Source of the DNA: Haloquadratum sp.
Lineage (GTDB): Archaea; Halobacteriota; Halobacteria; Halobacteriales; Haloferacaceae
NCBI GenBank assembly: GCA_028275165.1
Contig: JAQCNF010000039.1
Span: forward strand, 1 to 37,046
Reading direction: 5' to 3'
Length of the DNA stretch: 37,046 nt
Shown in pieces: positions 7,918-17,201 of the stretch; position 1 is the stretch's first letter; each line of letters begins with the position of its first letter. The position numbers were made by a program, and so were the translations under genes. A model generated the notes under the pieces. The model worked only from the letters and a program-made list of their open reading frames with translations, did no database searches and was not told the DNA's origin.

Positions 7918-8754
7918 TTGGAACGACGTAAACTACTAGCCACGATGGCTGCGTCTGCTGTTGCTGGGTGTGGGTCGGCACGACCTGCAGGGGTATCAGG
8001 GGAGGCCGAACCGACGAGCAATCAACCTATCCAGGAAACGAAACCGACAGATGAACACAAACCAGAGGATACCAGTCGTCATTCCCTCTCACCCCCTTAT
8101 ACAGTAACAAACAGGGGATCAATCCTTTGTCGGTATAACAGTTTAGATGGTAATGTTCGTTCATGGCAGTGGGATGGCTCCACTCTTGTAGCACAGAACA
8201 CGATTGGAACTCTCGTTCGCAAATTACCATACTCACAGCTCAAGCAACTACAACTGAATCGGCTTGGATTTAATCAAGAGAGTAAATACCTAACTCTTGC
8301 TAATGGGAAAAACATCTATCAATATAGCGTATTTATCGTCCCTTCATGTTTCACCCCCGTGTCAGAAGAGATGTATGACCGACACTCTTCGATCATCAAC
8401 GCTGTTCGGGCGGCATGGAGCTTCGTCACGCAACTGAATCAGTACACCAGTGAATTCAATGAAAAGCCGCGGTTCCCGCTTGAGACACTTCTGCTAGCTG
8501 GTGGGGACTGCGAGGACTCAGTAATTCTTCTTGCGAGTATCCTCTTTGCGATGCCGATCGAACTAGATCTTAAGTTCGTCTTCATGGATATCAACAATCC
8601 CAGTGACCCGGTAGAGATCAACCATGTTGCCTTGTCGGTTACTCCCGAAGATGAGCCTCTGATCATTGAGACGACAGCACCGAATAAAATGACACCGTAT
8701 GAACGTGTTGAGGGATTCTTCTATAAGATTGAACCACCTGATTTGTTCACATGA
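7918..8754 (+). CDS. Tat-exported lipoprotein with transglutaminase-like (cysteine protease) fold
   Basis: A 278-residue protein starting at TTG: MERRKLLATMAASAVAGCGS. The twin-arginine pair at residues 3-4, a hydrophobic stretch and the lipobox AVAGC predict a Tat-exported, lipid-anchored surface protein. A linker rich in Pro, Thr and Glu follows. In the C-terminal half the three transglutaminase-like motifs are in order: LLLAGGDCEDSVILLASIL (Cys), EINHVALSV (His) and IIETTAP (acidic third residue). The family includes peptidases and amide-forming enzymes; the substrate is unknown. TTG is the only plausible start, because a stop lies six codons upstream and the next ATG (7945) would break the signal peptide. 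No operon partner. It sits 195 bases after tRNA-Pro in a gene-poor region. Confidence 0.8.
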   Translation: MERRKLLATMAASAVAGCGSARPAGVSGEAEPTSNQPIQETKPTDEHKPEDTSRHSLSPPYTVTNRGSILCRYNSLDGNVRSWQWDGSTLVAQNTIGTLVRKLPYSQLKQLQLNRLGFNQESKYLTLANGKNIYQYSVFIVPSCFTPVSEEMYDRHSSIINAVRAAWSFVTQLNQYTSEFNEKPRFPLETLLLAGGDCEDSVILLASILFAMPIELDLKFVFMDINNPSDPVEINHVALSVTPEDEPLIIETTAPNKMTPYERVEGFFYKIEPPDLFT

Positions 8755-9127
8755 AATCATGAGCTTGAATTGCGTGGCATCGCACTCGCTTGTTGAATCG
8801 CACACGCCGACATATCCGTTCTGTAACGAGGAATCTGTGGAGCATCATGACGAGTGCACCGGTATGGTGAGCGAGGGGTTCTAAAGCGTCGAATGACATT
8901 TGATACACTGCTGAACTGAATGGTGTAATGAACTGGCTCAAAAAAGCACGGTGAAAGGCCAATTCAGAATTGTACTGAGAAAGTGAGAGAGCGGGCCGTC
9001 CTGTTCCTGTGGATGCCCTACAGCGAATAACTCCCCCGACAATGCAGTTGAGCTCTGGAGAGCACTCCGTTGGAAGCCGTGTCTTCGAGAAGCAATCGAG
9101 GTAGGTGAGTCGGATAGAACAATTCAG
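8755..9127. other. Spacer after the lipoprotein gene
   Basis: A 373-base spacer. A 41-codon plus-strand frame from about 8758 to 8884 contains YPFCNEESVEHHDEC, resembling part of a small zinc finger. It lacks a clear second Cys pair and overlaps nothing known, so it is not called. The rest shows no recognisable feature. Confidence 0.35.
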
Positions 9128-9322
9128 TCACTCGGACGTATTTGCCGGATGCTCATCCGCTTGATCAAATAATTGCTGGCCGATACGCTCAATATTTTCC
9201 ACAGTAAGTCCACGGGTCAATATCTCACGGAAAACGGCCGAACGCGAACAGCCCTCGTCACTGGCACGTTTCTCAATTTCAGTGAGCGTGTCACGATCTA
9301 TCTGAACGGATACTTCTTCCAT
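9128..9322 (-). CDS. Ribbon-helix-helix (CopG/Arc type) DNA-binding protein
   Basis: A 64-residue protein. MEEVSVQIDRDTLTEIEKRA supplies the beta strand and first helix, and CSRSAVFREILTRGL the second helix of a ribbon-helix-helix fold. A short acidic tail follows. Such proteins are dimeric repressors and often the antitoxin of a toxin-antitoxin pair. No toxin-like frame adjoins it on either side, so it appears orphan. An inverted repeat overlaps its promoter and first codon, consistent with autoregulation. An A/T-rich TATA-like stretch (9338-9351) lies at leaderless distance. Confidence 0.8.
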   Translation of the reverse strand: MEEVSVQIDRDTLTEIEKRASDEGCSRSAVFREILTRGLTVENIERIGQQLFDQADEHPANTSE

Positions 9323-9344
9323 ATTGCAAGATTTCCCGCAATAT
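9321..9344. promoter_or_regulatory. Inverted repeat over the start of the RHH gene, candidate operator
   Basis: ATATTGC at 9321-9327 and GCAATAT at 9338-9344 form a perfect 7-bp inverted repeat with a 10-base spacer. It spans from the RHH gene's first codon into its TATA-like region. Binding here would block its own transcription; this is an inference from position. Confidence 0.5.
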
Positions 9345-9572
9345 ATTTAGAAATGCGTCAGACATCTGGCAGACAGGCCGTCACGAAACATTGCGTCACA
9401 AGAAATGGGACCATTCTGGGTGCATGAATCGAATCCCAAGGATTCCCAGTCTCACGATTGGTGATGCACCGAAGAGAGCAGAATCTGATTGGGCTCTATC
9501 TCAGAGCTGAAAATCGTATCCGGCAATCGCCACACTTTCTATATGTCATTCCAAATAGTTAGCTGAAGTATT

Positions 9573-10049
9573 ATGTCTTCAACAACAGATGGTGATGTTG
9601 CCCCGACATTCGAGGCAACACTGGCTAATGGCGACGTGGAATCGTTTTCACTGGACAACGCCCTCGGTGATGGACCGGTTGTATTAGCGTTCTTCCCTGG
9701 TGCATTCACGCCACCATGTTCGAACGAAATGGTTGCACTTGAAGAACATCTTGAACAATTTGAGGAGGCTGGTGCGACGGTCTTTGGGGTGAGCGCAGAT
9801 TCAGCATTTTCACTAAATGCGTTCCGCGACGAGCAAGACCTCTCATTTGATTTGATAAGTGATATGAACCGAGCTGCAATCGACTCGTATGATGTCGAGA
9901 TCGACATTGGCGAGCTTGGATTGATAGGTGTTTCAAATCGAGCAGTCTTTATTCTTGATGAGGATGGGACAGTCGTCTATAGTTGGGAAGCTGATGAGCC
10001 AACGACAGAGCCTGAATATGATGAACTCGTTGAGGCGGTCCACTCGGCT

Positions 10050-10052
<3 letters not shown>
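9573..10052 (+). CDS. Peroxiredoxin, 1-Cys AhpC/TSA family
   Basis: Reduces hydrogen peroxide and organic peroxides in the cytoplasm. The 159-residue thioredoxin-fold protein has the active-site motif PGAFTPPCSNE, with Thr46 and the peroxidatic Cys49. The family motifs VFGVSADSAF and FDLISDMN follow. Cys49 is the only cysteine in the protein, so it must work as a 1-Cys enzyme with an external reductant. The ATG at 9573 follows an A/T-rich promoter. The TGA stop is part of TTGACATCC, the outer end of the decayed TnpB-type element that begins here. The element therefore seems to have inserted at the very end of the gene and to supply its stop. Confidence 0.93.
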
Positions 10053-10575
<523 letters not shown>

Positions 10576-10602
10576 TCGATTCAGGACGGTCTTAGGTGGT
10601 GC

Positions 10603-12360
10603 TCAGTTTTGCTTGGCACCAGGGCTCGTGACGGCACCGTTCGCTGCTGACCCGAAGGTTTGACCATACTTTGCTAACACTCCAGATGTGTATCGTGGGT
10701 CTCTTGGAGTCCATGCCTCGCGGCGCTGGTCCAGTTCTGCGTCAGAAACGTCAACTGACAACTCACGCGCAGGAATATCAACGGTGATCTCATCTCCATC
10801 CTCAAGTAGTGCTATTGGCCCGCCGACTGCAGCTTCAGGGGCAACATGTCCGACCATCGGCCCGCGCGTTGCGCCGGAAAATCGGCCATCGGTTAAAAGC
10901 GCGACGTCATCCTCGTGTCCCTGTCCAACGACGGCAGCAGTCACACCAAGCATCTCTCGCATGCCTGGCCCACCCTGTGGACCTTCATTACGAATCACAA
11001 TCACGTCGCCGGATTTGATGTGCCCCTCTTGAACATATTCCATGGCTGCTTCCTCATCCTCGAACACTCGCGCTGGACCTTGATGATGGAATGCGTCGTC
11101 ACCAGTCACTTTGAGCACTGCACCGTCCGGAGCTAAATTCCCCGTCAGAATTTTAATCGCGCCTTCAGCCTGATATGGGTCCTCGACTGGGTAAATGAAA
11201 TCACTCGTGATTTCCTCGTCTGCTGGAAGCTCCAGTTCCGCGAGTTCCTCTTTGATTGTCCGGCCAGTCACAGTCATTGCATCGCCATGGAAGTGGCCAC
11301 CATCAAGTAGTCGGCGAATAATGACCGGCACACCGCCTTCTTCATGGAGGTCATTCATGGTCTTGGTCCCCCCAGGTTGTAAGTTAGCAATCTTTGGCGT
11401 TCGTCGTGAAATCGCGTCGAACTCCTCAATTGTGAGATCAACACCCGCCTCGGCAGCCAGCGCCAACAGATGTAGCACAGCATTTGTTGATCCACCGATA
11501 GCTACCTGTAACGCGATTGCATTTTCGAAGGATTTCTTCGAGAGTATATCCGATGGTCGGAGATCTTCCTTGACAGCCTGGAGGACTGCTTCGCCAGCCC
11601 GTGCTGCTATGTCATATCGTTCTGGCGATTCTGCAGGTGCATCGGCACTACCTAATGGAGCTAACCCAAGTGCCTCTGAAATTGAAGCCATTGTATTAGC
11701 CGTGAACATGCCACCGCACGAACCAGCACCTGGGCAGGCATGCCGCTCTAAGTCGTCCAATTCCTCGGCAGACATTTGCCCCTCGGCGAAGGTTCCTACC
11801 CCTTCGAAAACGTTCTGAATCGTCACAGACCGACCCTGATGTTCACCCGGCATAATTGATCCTCCATAGAGAAATACAGTCGGGAGGTCGGTTCGTATAG
11901 CTGCCATCATCATCCCAGGCAGATTTTTATCGCATCCAGCCACAGTGACGAGTGCATCCATTCGTTCTCCAAAGGAAACGAGCTCAACCGAGTCAGCGAT
12001 TACCTCTCTGGAAATGAGTGAAGCCTTCATTCCCTCTGTTCCCATCGAGATGGCGTCTGAGATAGTAATCGTGCCGAACTCAATCGGCATCCCACCTGCA
12101 GCGTCAATTCCTTCAACCGCTGCCTCAGCGACGTCGTCTAAATGCACATTACACGGTGTTATGTCAGCTGCAGGATTGGCTACACCGACCATCGGCGAAC
12201 TTAAATCGTCATCGTCGAACCCCATTGCCCGAAACATTGAGCGATGTGGGGCACGGTCTGCTCCTTCAGTTACGTCTGTGCTCGGGAGATTAGAATCCTT
12301 GTCACTGTAGAACACATCGGACTCGTCATCCTGCCGTTTTGGCGCTTCCTGCTGGCTCAT
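10603..12360 (-). CDS. ilvD: Dihydroxy-acid dehydratase
   Basis: Dehydrates 2,3-dihydroxy acids to 2-oxo acids, the third common step of valine and isoleucine synthesis (and toward leucine). The 585-residue protein is full length. Cysteines expected to bind the iron-sulfur cluster are C70 (in ADITPCN), C143 (in [10 protein letters not shown]) and C215 (in [15 protein letters not shown]). The C-terminal motif [14 protein letters not shown] is also present. The acidic N-terminal 35 residues are a haloarchaeal-style extension. A TATA-like box sits 22-30 bases upstream of the ATG. The gene stands alone here; other branched-chain genes are not in the window. Confidence 0.96.
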   Translation of the reverse strand: MSQQEAPKRQDDESDVFYSDKDSNLPSTDVTEGADRAPHRSMFRAMGFDDDDLSSPMVGVANPAADITPCNVHLDDVAEAAVEGIDAAGGMPIEFGTITISDAISMGTEGMKASLISREVIADSVELVSFGERMDALVTVAGCDKNLPGMMMAAIRTDLPTVFLYGGSIMPGEHQGRSVTIQNVFEGVGTFAEGQMSAEELDDLERHACPGAGSCGGMFTANTMASISEALGLAPLGSADAPAESPERYDIAARAGEAVLQAVKEDLRPSDILSKKSFENAIALQVAIGGSTNAVLHLLALAAEAGVDLTIEEFDAISRRTPKIANLQPGGTKTMNDLHEEGGVPVIIRRLLDGGHFHGDAMTVTGRTIKEELAELELPADEEITSDFIYPVEDPYQAEGAIKILTGNLAPDGAVLKVTGDDAFHHQGPARVFEDEEAAMEYVQEGHIKSGDVIVIRNEGPQGGPGMREMLGVTAAVVGQGHEDDVALLTDGRFSGATRGPMVGHVAPEAAVGGPIALLEDGDEITVDIPARELSVDVSDAELDQRREAWTPRDPRYTSGVLAKYGQTFGSAANGAVTSPGAKQN

Positions 12361-12835
12361 GTATACGAATTGCTGACAACTGTATTAAAAGGCCACGCAA
12401 ATAATGAGGGGTGACCTCCAAAGTATACATTTGTTTTCATATGCAGAACTGCACACAATTAGAAGATCTCTCATTTTTTTATCACGCGCGTGTGACGAGT
12501 GCTTGGATTGTTTCATCGTGACAACACATTCGATCATCAATGACTATGAGTTGGGTCGGCGTCGCACCTCGACACACTCAGCGTGGCTGTCTGTAAACTG
12601 AGACGACTGAAGAAGCGCCACGTCTGAGATATATACTTCGAGCACTCATCTATCAGGCACGCATGAGCTACAAGTACCCCAACACAGGCTGTACAGTGCT
12701 GTGTGAACACCAAACTCACCGAACATCAAATTCCCCTAAGGGTGGCCTGAGTGTCTCTGAACGATACCACCCGATCCGAAGAGTTCGCTCATTGGCACAC
12801 GAACACTGATTTATGTCGCTCATGTAGGCTTTCAA
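12361..12835. other. Divergent promoter region between ilvD and the MDR oxidoreductase
   Basis: A 475-base stretch. Besides the ilvD TATA-like box (12381-12390) I see no gene, repeat or RNA. The short open frames on the minus strand have no recognisable content. Confidence 0.4.
12381..12390 (-). promoter_or_regulatory. TATA-like box of ilvD
   Basis: Minus-strand TTTTAATACA, 21-30 bases before the ilvD ATG at 12360, the right distance for a leaderless transcript. Confidence 0.5.
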
Positions 12836-13876
12836 ATGAAAGCGGTCCAGTTCACATCTCATGGCGGTCCTGAAGTGCTCACATATGAACCATATCCTCA
12901 CCTTTCAGTCGGAGATATGGAGGCTCGTATCGATATCAAGGCTGCGGCCACCAACCATCTTGACCTGTGGACACGCCGGGGATTGCCGGGTGTCGATTTA
13001 GAGTTGCCGCATATCCCTGGAAGCGATATGGCGGGAATTATCAGCGAAGTTGGGTCATCTGTTACTGGATTCTCGGTTGGTGATCGCGTCGCATTACTCG
13101 CTGGCATAACTGAAACACGAGAAACACAGTATCCAGACGGAGATCCAACCCTCACAGATTCATTCGAGATTATCGGGGAGCATCGGCGCGGTGTCCATGC
13201 AGAGGAGACAGTGGTTCCAGCATCAAATCTTATCAAAGTCCCACACAGTGTCTCCTGGGACGTTGCTGGGTCGGCTGCTTTGGTATTCCAAACTGCATGG
13301 CGGATGATTGTCGAGAAGGGGTCTCTTCGTCCCGGTGAGACGGTATTGATTCATGGAGCCTCCGGCGGGGTCGGCCACGCCGCAGTTCAGATTGCTGACA
13401 TGCTCGGAGCAACAGTGCTTGCGACCGGATCAACTCAGCATAAGCTCGCATATGCAGCCGAATGTGGTGCTGATACGACTATCAATTATGAATCGGAGGA
13501 GTTTCGACCTCGGGTTTTCGATGTGACTGACGGCGATGGTGTCGATATGGTGATCGACCACGTGGGGGCTGCGACATATACAGATTCACTCAAGTGTCTG
13601 CGGAAAGGCGGACGATTCGTCACGTGCGGGGCAACGACTGGAGGGGACCCACCAGCTGGTTTGAATCGAATTTTCTGGAATCAACTAAAGATCATTGGCT
13701 CAACGATGGCAGCCCCAGCACAGGCACGCGAGGTGCTCAGTCATGTATGGGATGGAACGCTCACTCCCCGAATTCGTGCACGTCTTCCAATGAGTGAGAT
13801 AGCCGAAGCACACCGCCTCCTAAACGATCGTGAGGGCTTTGGAAAAGTAGTGGTAATCCCTGACAGTGAATACTGA
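12836..13876 (+). CDS. Zinc-free MDR oxidoreductase, quinone oxidoreductase/alcohol dehydrogenase-like
   Basis: A 346-residue medium-chain dehydrogenase/reductase. The N-terminal GroES-like domain starts MKAVQFTSHGGPEVL and includes HIPGSDMAGIISEVG. The nucleotide-binding motif is GASGGVGHAAVQIA at about 175-188, followed by LGATVLATGSTQHKLAYAAECGA. The four-cysteine structural zinc loop of true alcohol dehydrogenases is absent, and the usual catalytic Cys is replaced in NHLDLWTRRG. It therefore fits the NAD(P)H:quinone reductase/zeta-crystallin side of the superfamily; the substrate is unknown. Its end overlaps the GTG start of a small membrane protein by 11 bases. Confidence 0.88.
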   Translation: MKAVQFTSHGGPEVLTYEPYPHLSVGDMEARIDIKAAATNHLDLWTRRGLPGVDLELPHIPGSDMAGIISEVGSSVTGFSVGDRVALLAGITETRETQYPDGDPTLTDSFEIIGEHRRGVHAEETVVPASNLIKVPHSVSWDVAGSAALVFQTAWRMIVEKGSLRPGETVLIHGASGGVGHAAVQIADMLGATVLATGSTQHKLAYAAECGADTTINYESEEFRPRVFDVTDGDGVDMVIDHVGAATYTDSLKCLRKGGRFVTCGATTGGDPPAGLNRIFWNQLKIIGSTMAAPAQAREVLSHVWDGTLTPRIRARLPMSEIAEAHRLLNDREGFGKVVVIPDSEY

Positions 13877-14135
13877 TTCATCTCCCTCCGATACGTCTGG
13901 ATTCGACCGCTCTCAGTACGCCGAGCAGGGGCGATGGATGCTTCTTATCATACTTGCAGGATGCTTACTAATTATCCCTGGGTTCCTGTACATCCAGCCT
14001 GGAATTCTTGGTATGCTTGGATTTCCGTATATTGTCTCGTTGCTAGTCCTCCCATTGATCCCTGCGGTCATGCTCGGGGCAATCGGTGTCTATACTCTCT
14101 TTCTGTCAGATCACCGAGAGGAGGATGAGAAGTAG
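13866..14135 (+). CDS. Small two-helix membrane protein overlapping the oxidoreductase gene
   Basis: An 89-residue protein with GTG start inside the last codons of the upstream gene, an 11-base overlap that implies coupled translation. Residues 1-24 are polar, followed by two hydrophobic helices (about 25-48, MLLIILAGCLLIIPG region, and about 56-80, VSLLVLPLIPAVMLGAIGVYTL). The tail is charged (DHREEDEK). No family is recognised. The overlap suggests it is made together with the oxidoreductase and might tether or serve it at the membrane; that is inference. Confidence 0.72.
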   Translation: MNTDSSPSDTSGFDRSQYAEQGRWMLLIILAGCLLIIPGFLYIQPGILGMLGFPYIVSLLVLPLIPAVMLGAIGVYTLFLSDHREEDEK

Positions 14136-14317
14136 CGCGCCGGTCACAAGTAAGTGATTGTCTCATAAGATGTCATTGAAGACCTTTGGAATATATGCAC
14201 AATGTCGCGTGATACCCTTCTGGAGGATATCAATGTTCACTGGATGCAAATGGCGGTCCATACAGATACCTCTCAGAAAACATTATATTGTTGTATGTGC
14301 ACTATTGACATGGGTAG

Positions 14318-14668
14318 ATGTTTGAATCATTCTCGAATAGTTACTACGTAGGCAGACTCTACGTGAAACCTGAATCACGGGATATCCCCGCGATAAATGA
14401 GGCCGATCATGAAGAAGTGAATGCGCACGTGTACGGACCCGACGGTGTTGTGCGAACCGATGCCCCACTCGTGATGAAGCTCAACAATTCACATGTACCG
14501 GTGATGGGTGATGCATCAATCCCGACAGGCACGCTGGCCATTCCCTCCGCGATGGGCGGAACCAACCTACCAGCAGAGCAGTCTGTGTTATTAGCTAAAT
14601 CTGATCGCGCTGCTGAGTTACTTCGATACTCCGGATACCGTTTCGGTGACGACTCACAGGTCGCGTAA
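14318..14668 (+). CDS. Haloarchaeal DUF5802-like protein
   Basis: A 116-residue soluble protein beginning MFESFSNSYYVGRLYVKPES, with VVRTDAPLVMKLNNSHVPVMGD in the middle and an alpha-helical end (VLLAKSDRAAELLRYSG). This matches my memory of the haloarchaeal family DUF5802 in order and length; the function is unknown. There is no signal peptide, membrane segment or metal-binding motif. It is a single gene with spacers of 180 and 510 bases on its sides. Confidence 0.75.
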   Translation: MFESFSNSYYVGRLYVKPESRDIPAINEADHEEVNAHVYGPDGVVRTDAPLVMKLNNSHVPVMGDASIPTGTLAIPSAMGGTNLPAEQSVLLAKSDRAAELLRYSGYRFGDDSQVA

Positions 14669-15182
14669 TCATTTCAGCAATATATCTGAGAGTTATGATT
14701 GTAAACGTGCGCGCACGTCGTCTCAGTTTCTGGGCTAACACCAGTCTCCACAGATGAACAAGACGAGTGCCTTTGAGTCGGAGTCAGATGGAAGCTTGTG
14801 CCCTCTTTGTGATGAAGTTGAGTTCGTCTGTGAAACCAATTCAGTCCCAATGGCAAAGCCGACCAGAATAGGTCTGAACTGACACTCTGTATCAGTGGGA
14901 ACGATCAGAAAACCCTTGAAGACAGACATAAATGAAAGGTCGTCAGCACTGACTGAAAACGCTGGAAATGCGACACTTCTCAAACCCCGCACCGTTGGCA
15001 TCGTGAGATGGGCGAGGTGCTGTCGGGTCAAGGGCAGGGGCGAGAGAGTCGTCGTCACGGGCACAACGCGGGTGTTCAAGTGTGAATTCCAGCAAATCGC
15101 AAACGTGGGGGTGGGAAGCCGAGGGCTGTGTCTTCTCTTAATTTCCGTACGTTCAAGTAGACACTCAGTTGGATATCTATGT
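14669..15182. other. Long spacer before the Vms1-like gene
   Basis: About 510 bases. A 42-codon plus-strand frame at 14754-14882 (starting MNKTSAFESESD) contains CPLCDEVEFVCE, one Cys pair plus one Cys, like half of a haloarchaeal small zinc finger; it is left uncalled. The upstream open extension of the next gene (14895 on) is basic and Cys/Arg-rich, unlike the acidic protein it would join, so it is treated as non-coding. Confidence 0.4.
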
Positions 15183-16106
15183 ATGATAGATGAGCTGCTC
15201 GGGCGGGCAGAGCTCAAAGCTCGTATTGAGGAGCTGGAGGAGGAAAATCATCATCTCAAACGACGAGTTGAGGCTGAAGAAGAACGGCGATCAGAAGCCG
15301 TCAGCGAACGGCAGTCTGCCGAGGCGACGATTAACCAGTTAGAGGATAAAATCACACAACTGGAAGATGCTGTTTCACGTGCCCGTGGTTCTGACTCGGA
15401 AGCACTCTCATTCCGCGAGGTACACCGGTATCGCCAGGCGAAGGCAGAGTCGCTTATTGAGCGATTGAATTCATATCACGCGCCTCCCGATGGCGCTTAC
15501 ACTGGGATGATTCACGATACTGATGCGATTCCAGATGCGCTTCGTGAGCAGCTTGATGACCGAGTCGCACTTCTACAGCGACGGCTTCCTTGTATCGTTG
15601 TGGTGGACGATACAGGCATTATTTCACTTAGTCTTGAGGTTCCACATCCACCGAATGCGTTTGCAGGGTGGGATGAGTCATTTTCATTGCAAAAGAGATG
15701 GATCCAGCCAACTCACCGCCGCCAAAGTATTATTGCGCTGGTACGGTCAGATGTCTTTGCGTTATGTACGTATGATGGCGAGACAATCGATACGGTCGAT
15801 CTGACACAGACTGCGATAACCGAACAGCACTCAAAAGGGGGATTCTCGCAGTCCCGATTCGAACGGCGGAGAGATCAACAGATAGAGACGCACATCGACA
15901 GCGCACGTTCGACGCTCAAGACATTCCTCACAGAGACAGATACTGAACTCATTGATACTGTCGTGGTTCTCGGGGAGCAGACACTGTTGAGCGACTTTGA
16001 TGACCTCGCCGACCACATGGAGACGGTTGACGCGAGAGGAGAGCCTGAGAAAGCACTACAAGAGGCAGTGACTGAATTTTATACGGTGCGAGTGTCTATC
16101 CTGTGA
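15183..16106 (+). CDS. Vms1/ANKZF1-like release-factor-fold protein (VLRF1 type)
   Basis: A 307-residue soluble protein. Residues about 8-66 form a coiled coil (LKARIEELEEENHHLKRRVE onward). After a linker, residues about 130-307 match the Vms1-like release factor domain. The diagnostic loop is KGGFSQSRFERRRDQQ, with Gln223 placed like the GGQ/GxxQ glutamine of eRF1 and Vms1. Eukaryotic Vms1 cleaves peptidyl-tRNA on stalled 60S subunits; archaeal members are predicted ribosome-rescue factors, and that role is inferred here. The ATG at 15183 fits the family start. It lies 30 bases upstream of the DUF1611 gene on the same strand, so these may be one transcript. Confidence 0.82.
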   Translation: MIDELLGRAELKARIEELEEENHHLKRRVEAEEERRSEAVSERQSAEATINQLEDKITQLEDAVSRARGSDSEALSFREVHRYRQAKAESLIERLNSYHAPPDGAYTGMIHDTDAIPDALREQLDDRVALLQRRLPCIVVVDDTGIISLSLEVPHPPNAFAGWDESFSLQKRWIQPTHRRQSIIALVRSDVFALCTYDGETIDTVDLTQTAITEQHSKGGFSQSRFERRRDQQIETHIDSARSTLKTFLTETDTELIDTVVVLGEQTLLSDFDDLADHMETVDARGEPEKALQEAVTEFYTVRVSIL

Positions 16107-16136
16107 ATACGAGCTATCCCGAGGAATGGTCTCCAG

Positions 16137-17198
16137 ATGATCGATACGAGTAACAGCGAGCCAATTATTCATCCTGAAGCGCGTGTTGCGATTCTCGCAC
16201 ACGATCACTTCCCAGGGCGAGCGAAAACAGCCATTGGATTACTCAAGTATGCACCATATAACGTTGTGAGTCTCATTGATCGAGAGACAGCTGGCGGATA
16301 CACGGATACCTATCGTGACGACCTTCCACGTGTTCCAGTTGTTGAATCAATGGCTGCTGCACCACCGGTCGATGTACTCGCGATTGGTATTTCTCCAATC
16401 GGTGGCCAGTTCAACTCCTCATGGCGCGAGGATATAAAGATTGCACTGCAACAAGGGTGCGATATTGTAAGTGGGCTTCACGACCAATTAGGCGACAGAG
16501 ATGAACTCGCCGAGCTCGCGGTAACAAATGATGCTCGTATCCATGATGTTCGACAACCCCCCTCTGGTCTCTCAGTATTGAGTGCCGACTCGCCACATAC
16601 TGACTCGACAGTCATCCTGACGGTTGGGTCCGACTGTAATGTTGGAAAAATGACGGCAACACTTGAGCTCACGCGTCACGCACAGCAGAGTGGCATCGAC
16701 GCTGCGTTCGTCCCAACTGGGCAGACGGGAGTCATGATCGCTGGATGGGGAATTGTCATCGACAGAGTCATTAGTGACTTTGCGGCGGGAGCAGTCGGGC
16801 AGATGGTCGATACAGCGAGCAACACCGCAGATGTTGTGTTCGTTGAAGGTCAAGGCAGTATCGTTCACCCAGCGTACTCGGGTGTTACGACTTCGATACT
16901 CCACGGCGCACAGCCGGATGCGATGATTCTCTGTCATGAGGCCGGCCGAGACTATATTCACGGATATGAGGAATACGAGATCCCACCTATCGCACAGTTG
17001 AGACAGTTGTACGAGTCACTGAGTAAACCAGTGAAAGGAGGCGAAGTGAGAGCCGGAGCTCTCAATACGAGTTCTCTGAACACAGACGCTGAGATAAATA
17101 CAGCCATTTCACGGTTTCAGTTCTCCCTTGGCGCCCCGAGTGTTGACCTCATCAGAGAGGGACCACAGACAGTGCTTGAAACTGTGATACCAGAGTAA
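16137..17198 (+). CDS. dgcN: DUF1611 family protein, DgcN-like D-glutamate N-acetyltransferase
   Basis: A 353-residue protein of the DUF1611 family. The N-terminal Rossmann-like part (RVAILAHDHFPGRAKTAIGL) is followed by a P-loop-type core: ILTVGSDCNVGKMTATLELTR, with GSDCNVGKM at 164-172. The family motifs PTGQTGVMIAGWGIVIDRV and VFVEGQGSIVHPAYSGVT come next. From memory of published work on marine Proteobacteria and halophilic archaea, such proteins paired with an enolase-superfamily racemase acetylate D-glutamate (DgcN), and the partner then racemises N-acetyl-D-glutamate. The partner gene starts three bases after this stop, which strongly supports that reading. The acetyl-CoA-dependent activity is not visible from sequence alone. 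Confidence 0.82.
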   Translation: MIDTSNSEPIIHPEARVAILAHDHFPGRAKTAIGLLKYAPYNVVSLIDRETAGGYTDTYRDDLPRVPVVESMAAAPPVDVLAIGISPIGGQFNSSWREDIKIALQQGCDIVSGLHDQLGDRDELAELAVTNDARIHDVRQPPSGLSVLSADSPHTDSTVILTVGSDCNVGKMTATLELTRHAQQSGIDAAFVPTGQTGVMIAGWGIVIDRVISDFAAGAVGQMVDTASNTADVVFVEGQGSIVHPAYSGVTTSILHGAQPDAMILCHEAGRDYIHGYEEYEIPPIAQLRQLYESLSKPVKGGEVRAGALNTSSLNTDAEINTAISRFQFSLGAPSVDLIREGPQTVLETVIPE

Positions 17199-17201
17199 CC
17201 A

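Noticed and set aside
11195-11818. 207-codon open frame on the plus strand, opposite ilvD
   Set aside because: Very Ser/Arg/Pro-rich and antisense to a clear ilvD frame; an artefact of ilvD codon use.
14895-15182. 96-residue N-terminal extension of the Vms1-like protein
   Set aside because: Basic and Cys/Arg-rich, unlike the acidic protein it would join; the family starts at the ATG at 15183.
14735-15217. 160-codon minus-strand frame before the Vms1-like gene
   Set aside because: Thr/Ser/Pro/Arg-rich rather than acidic, no motif, and it overlaps the start of a well supported gene.
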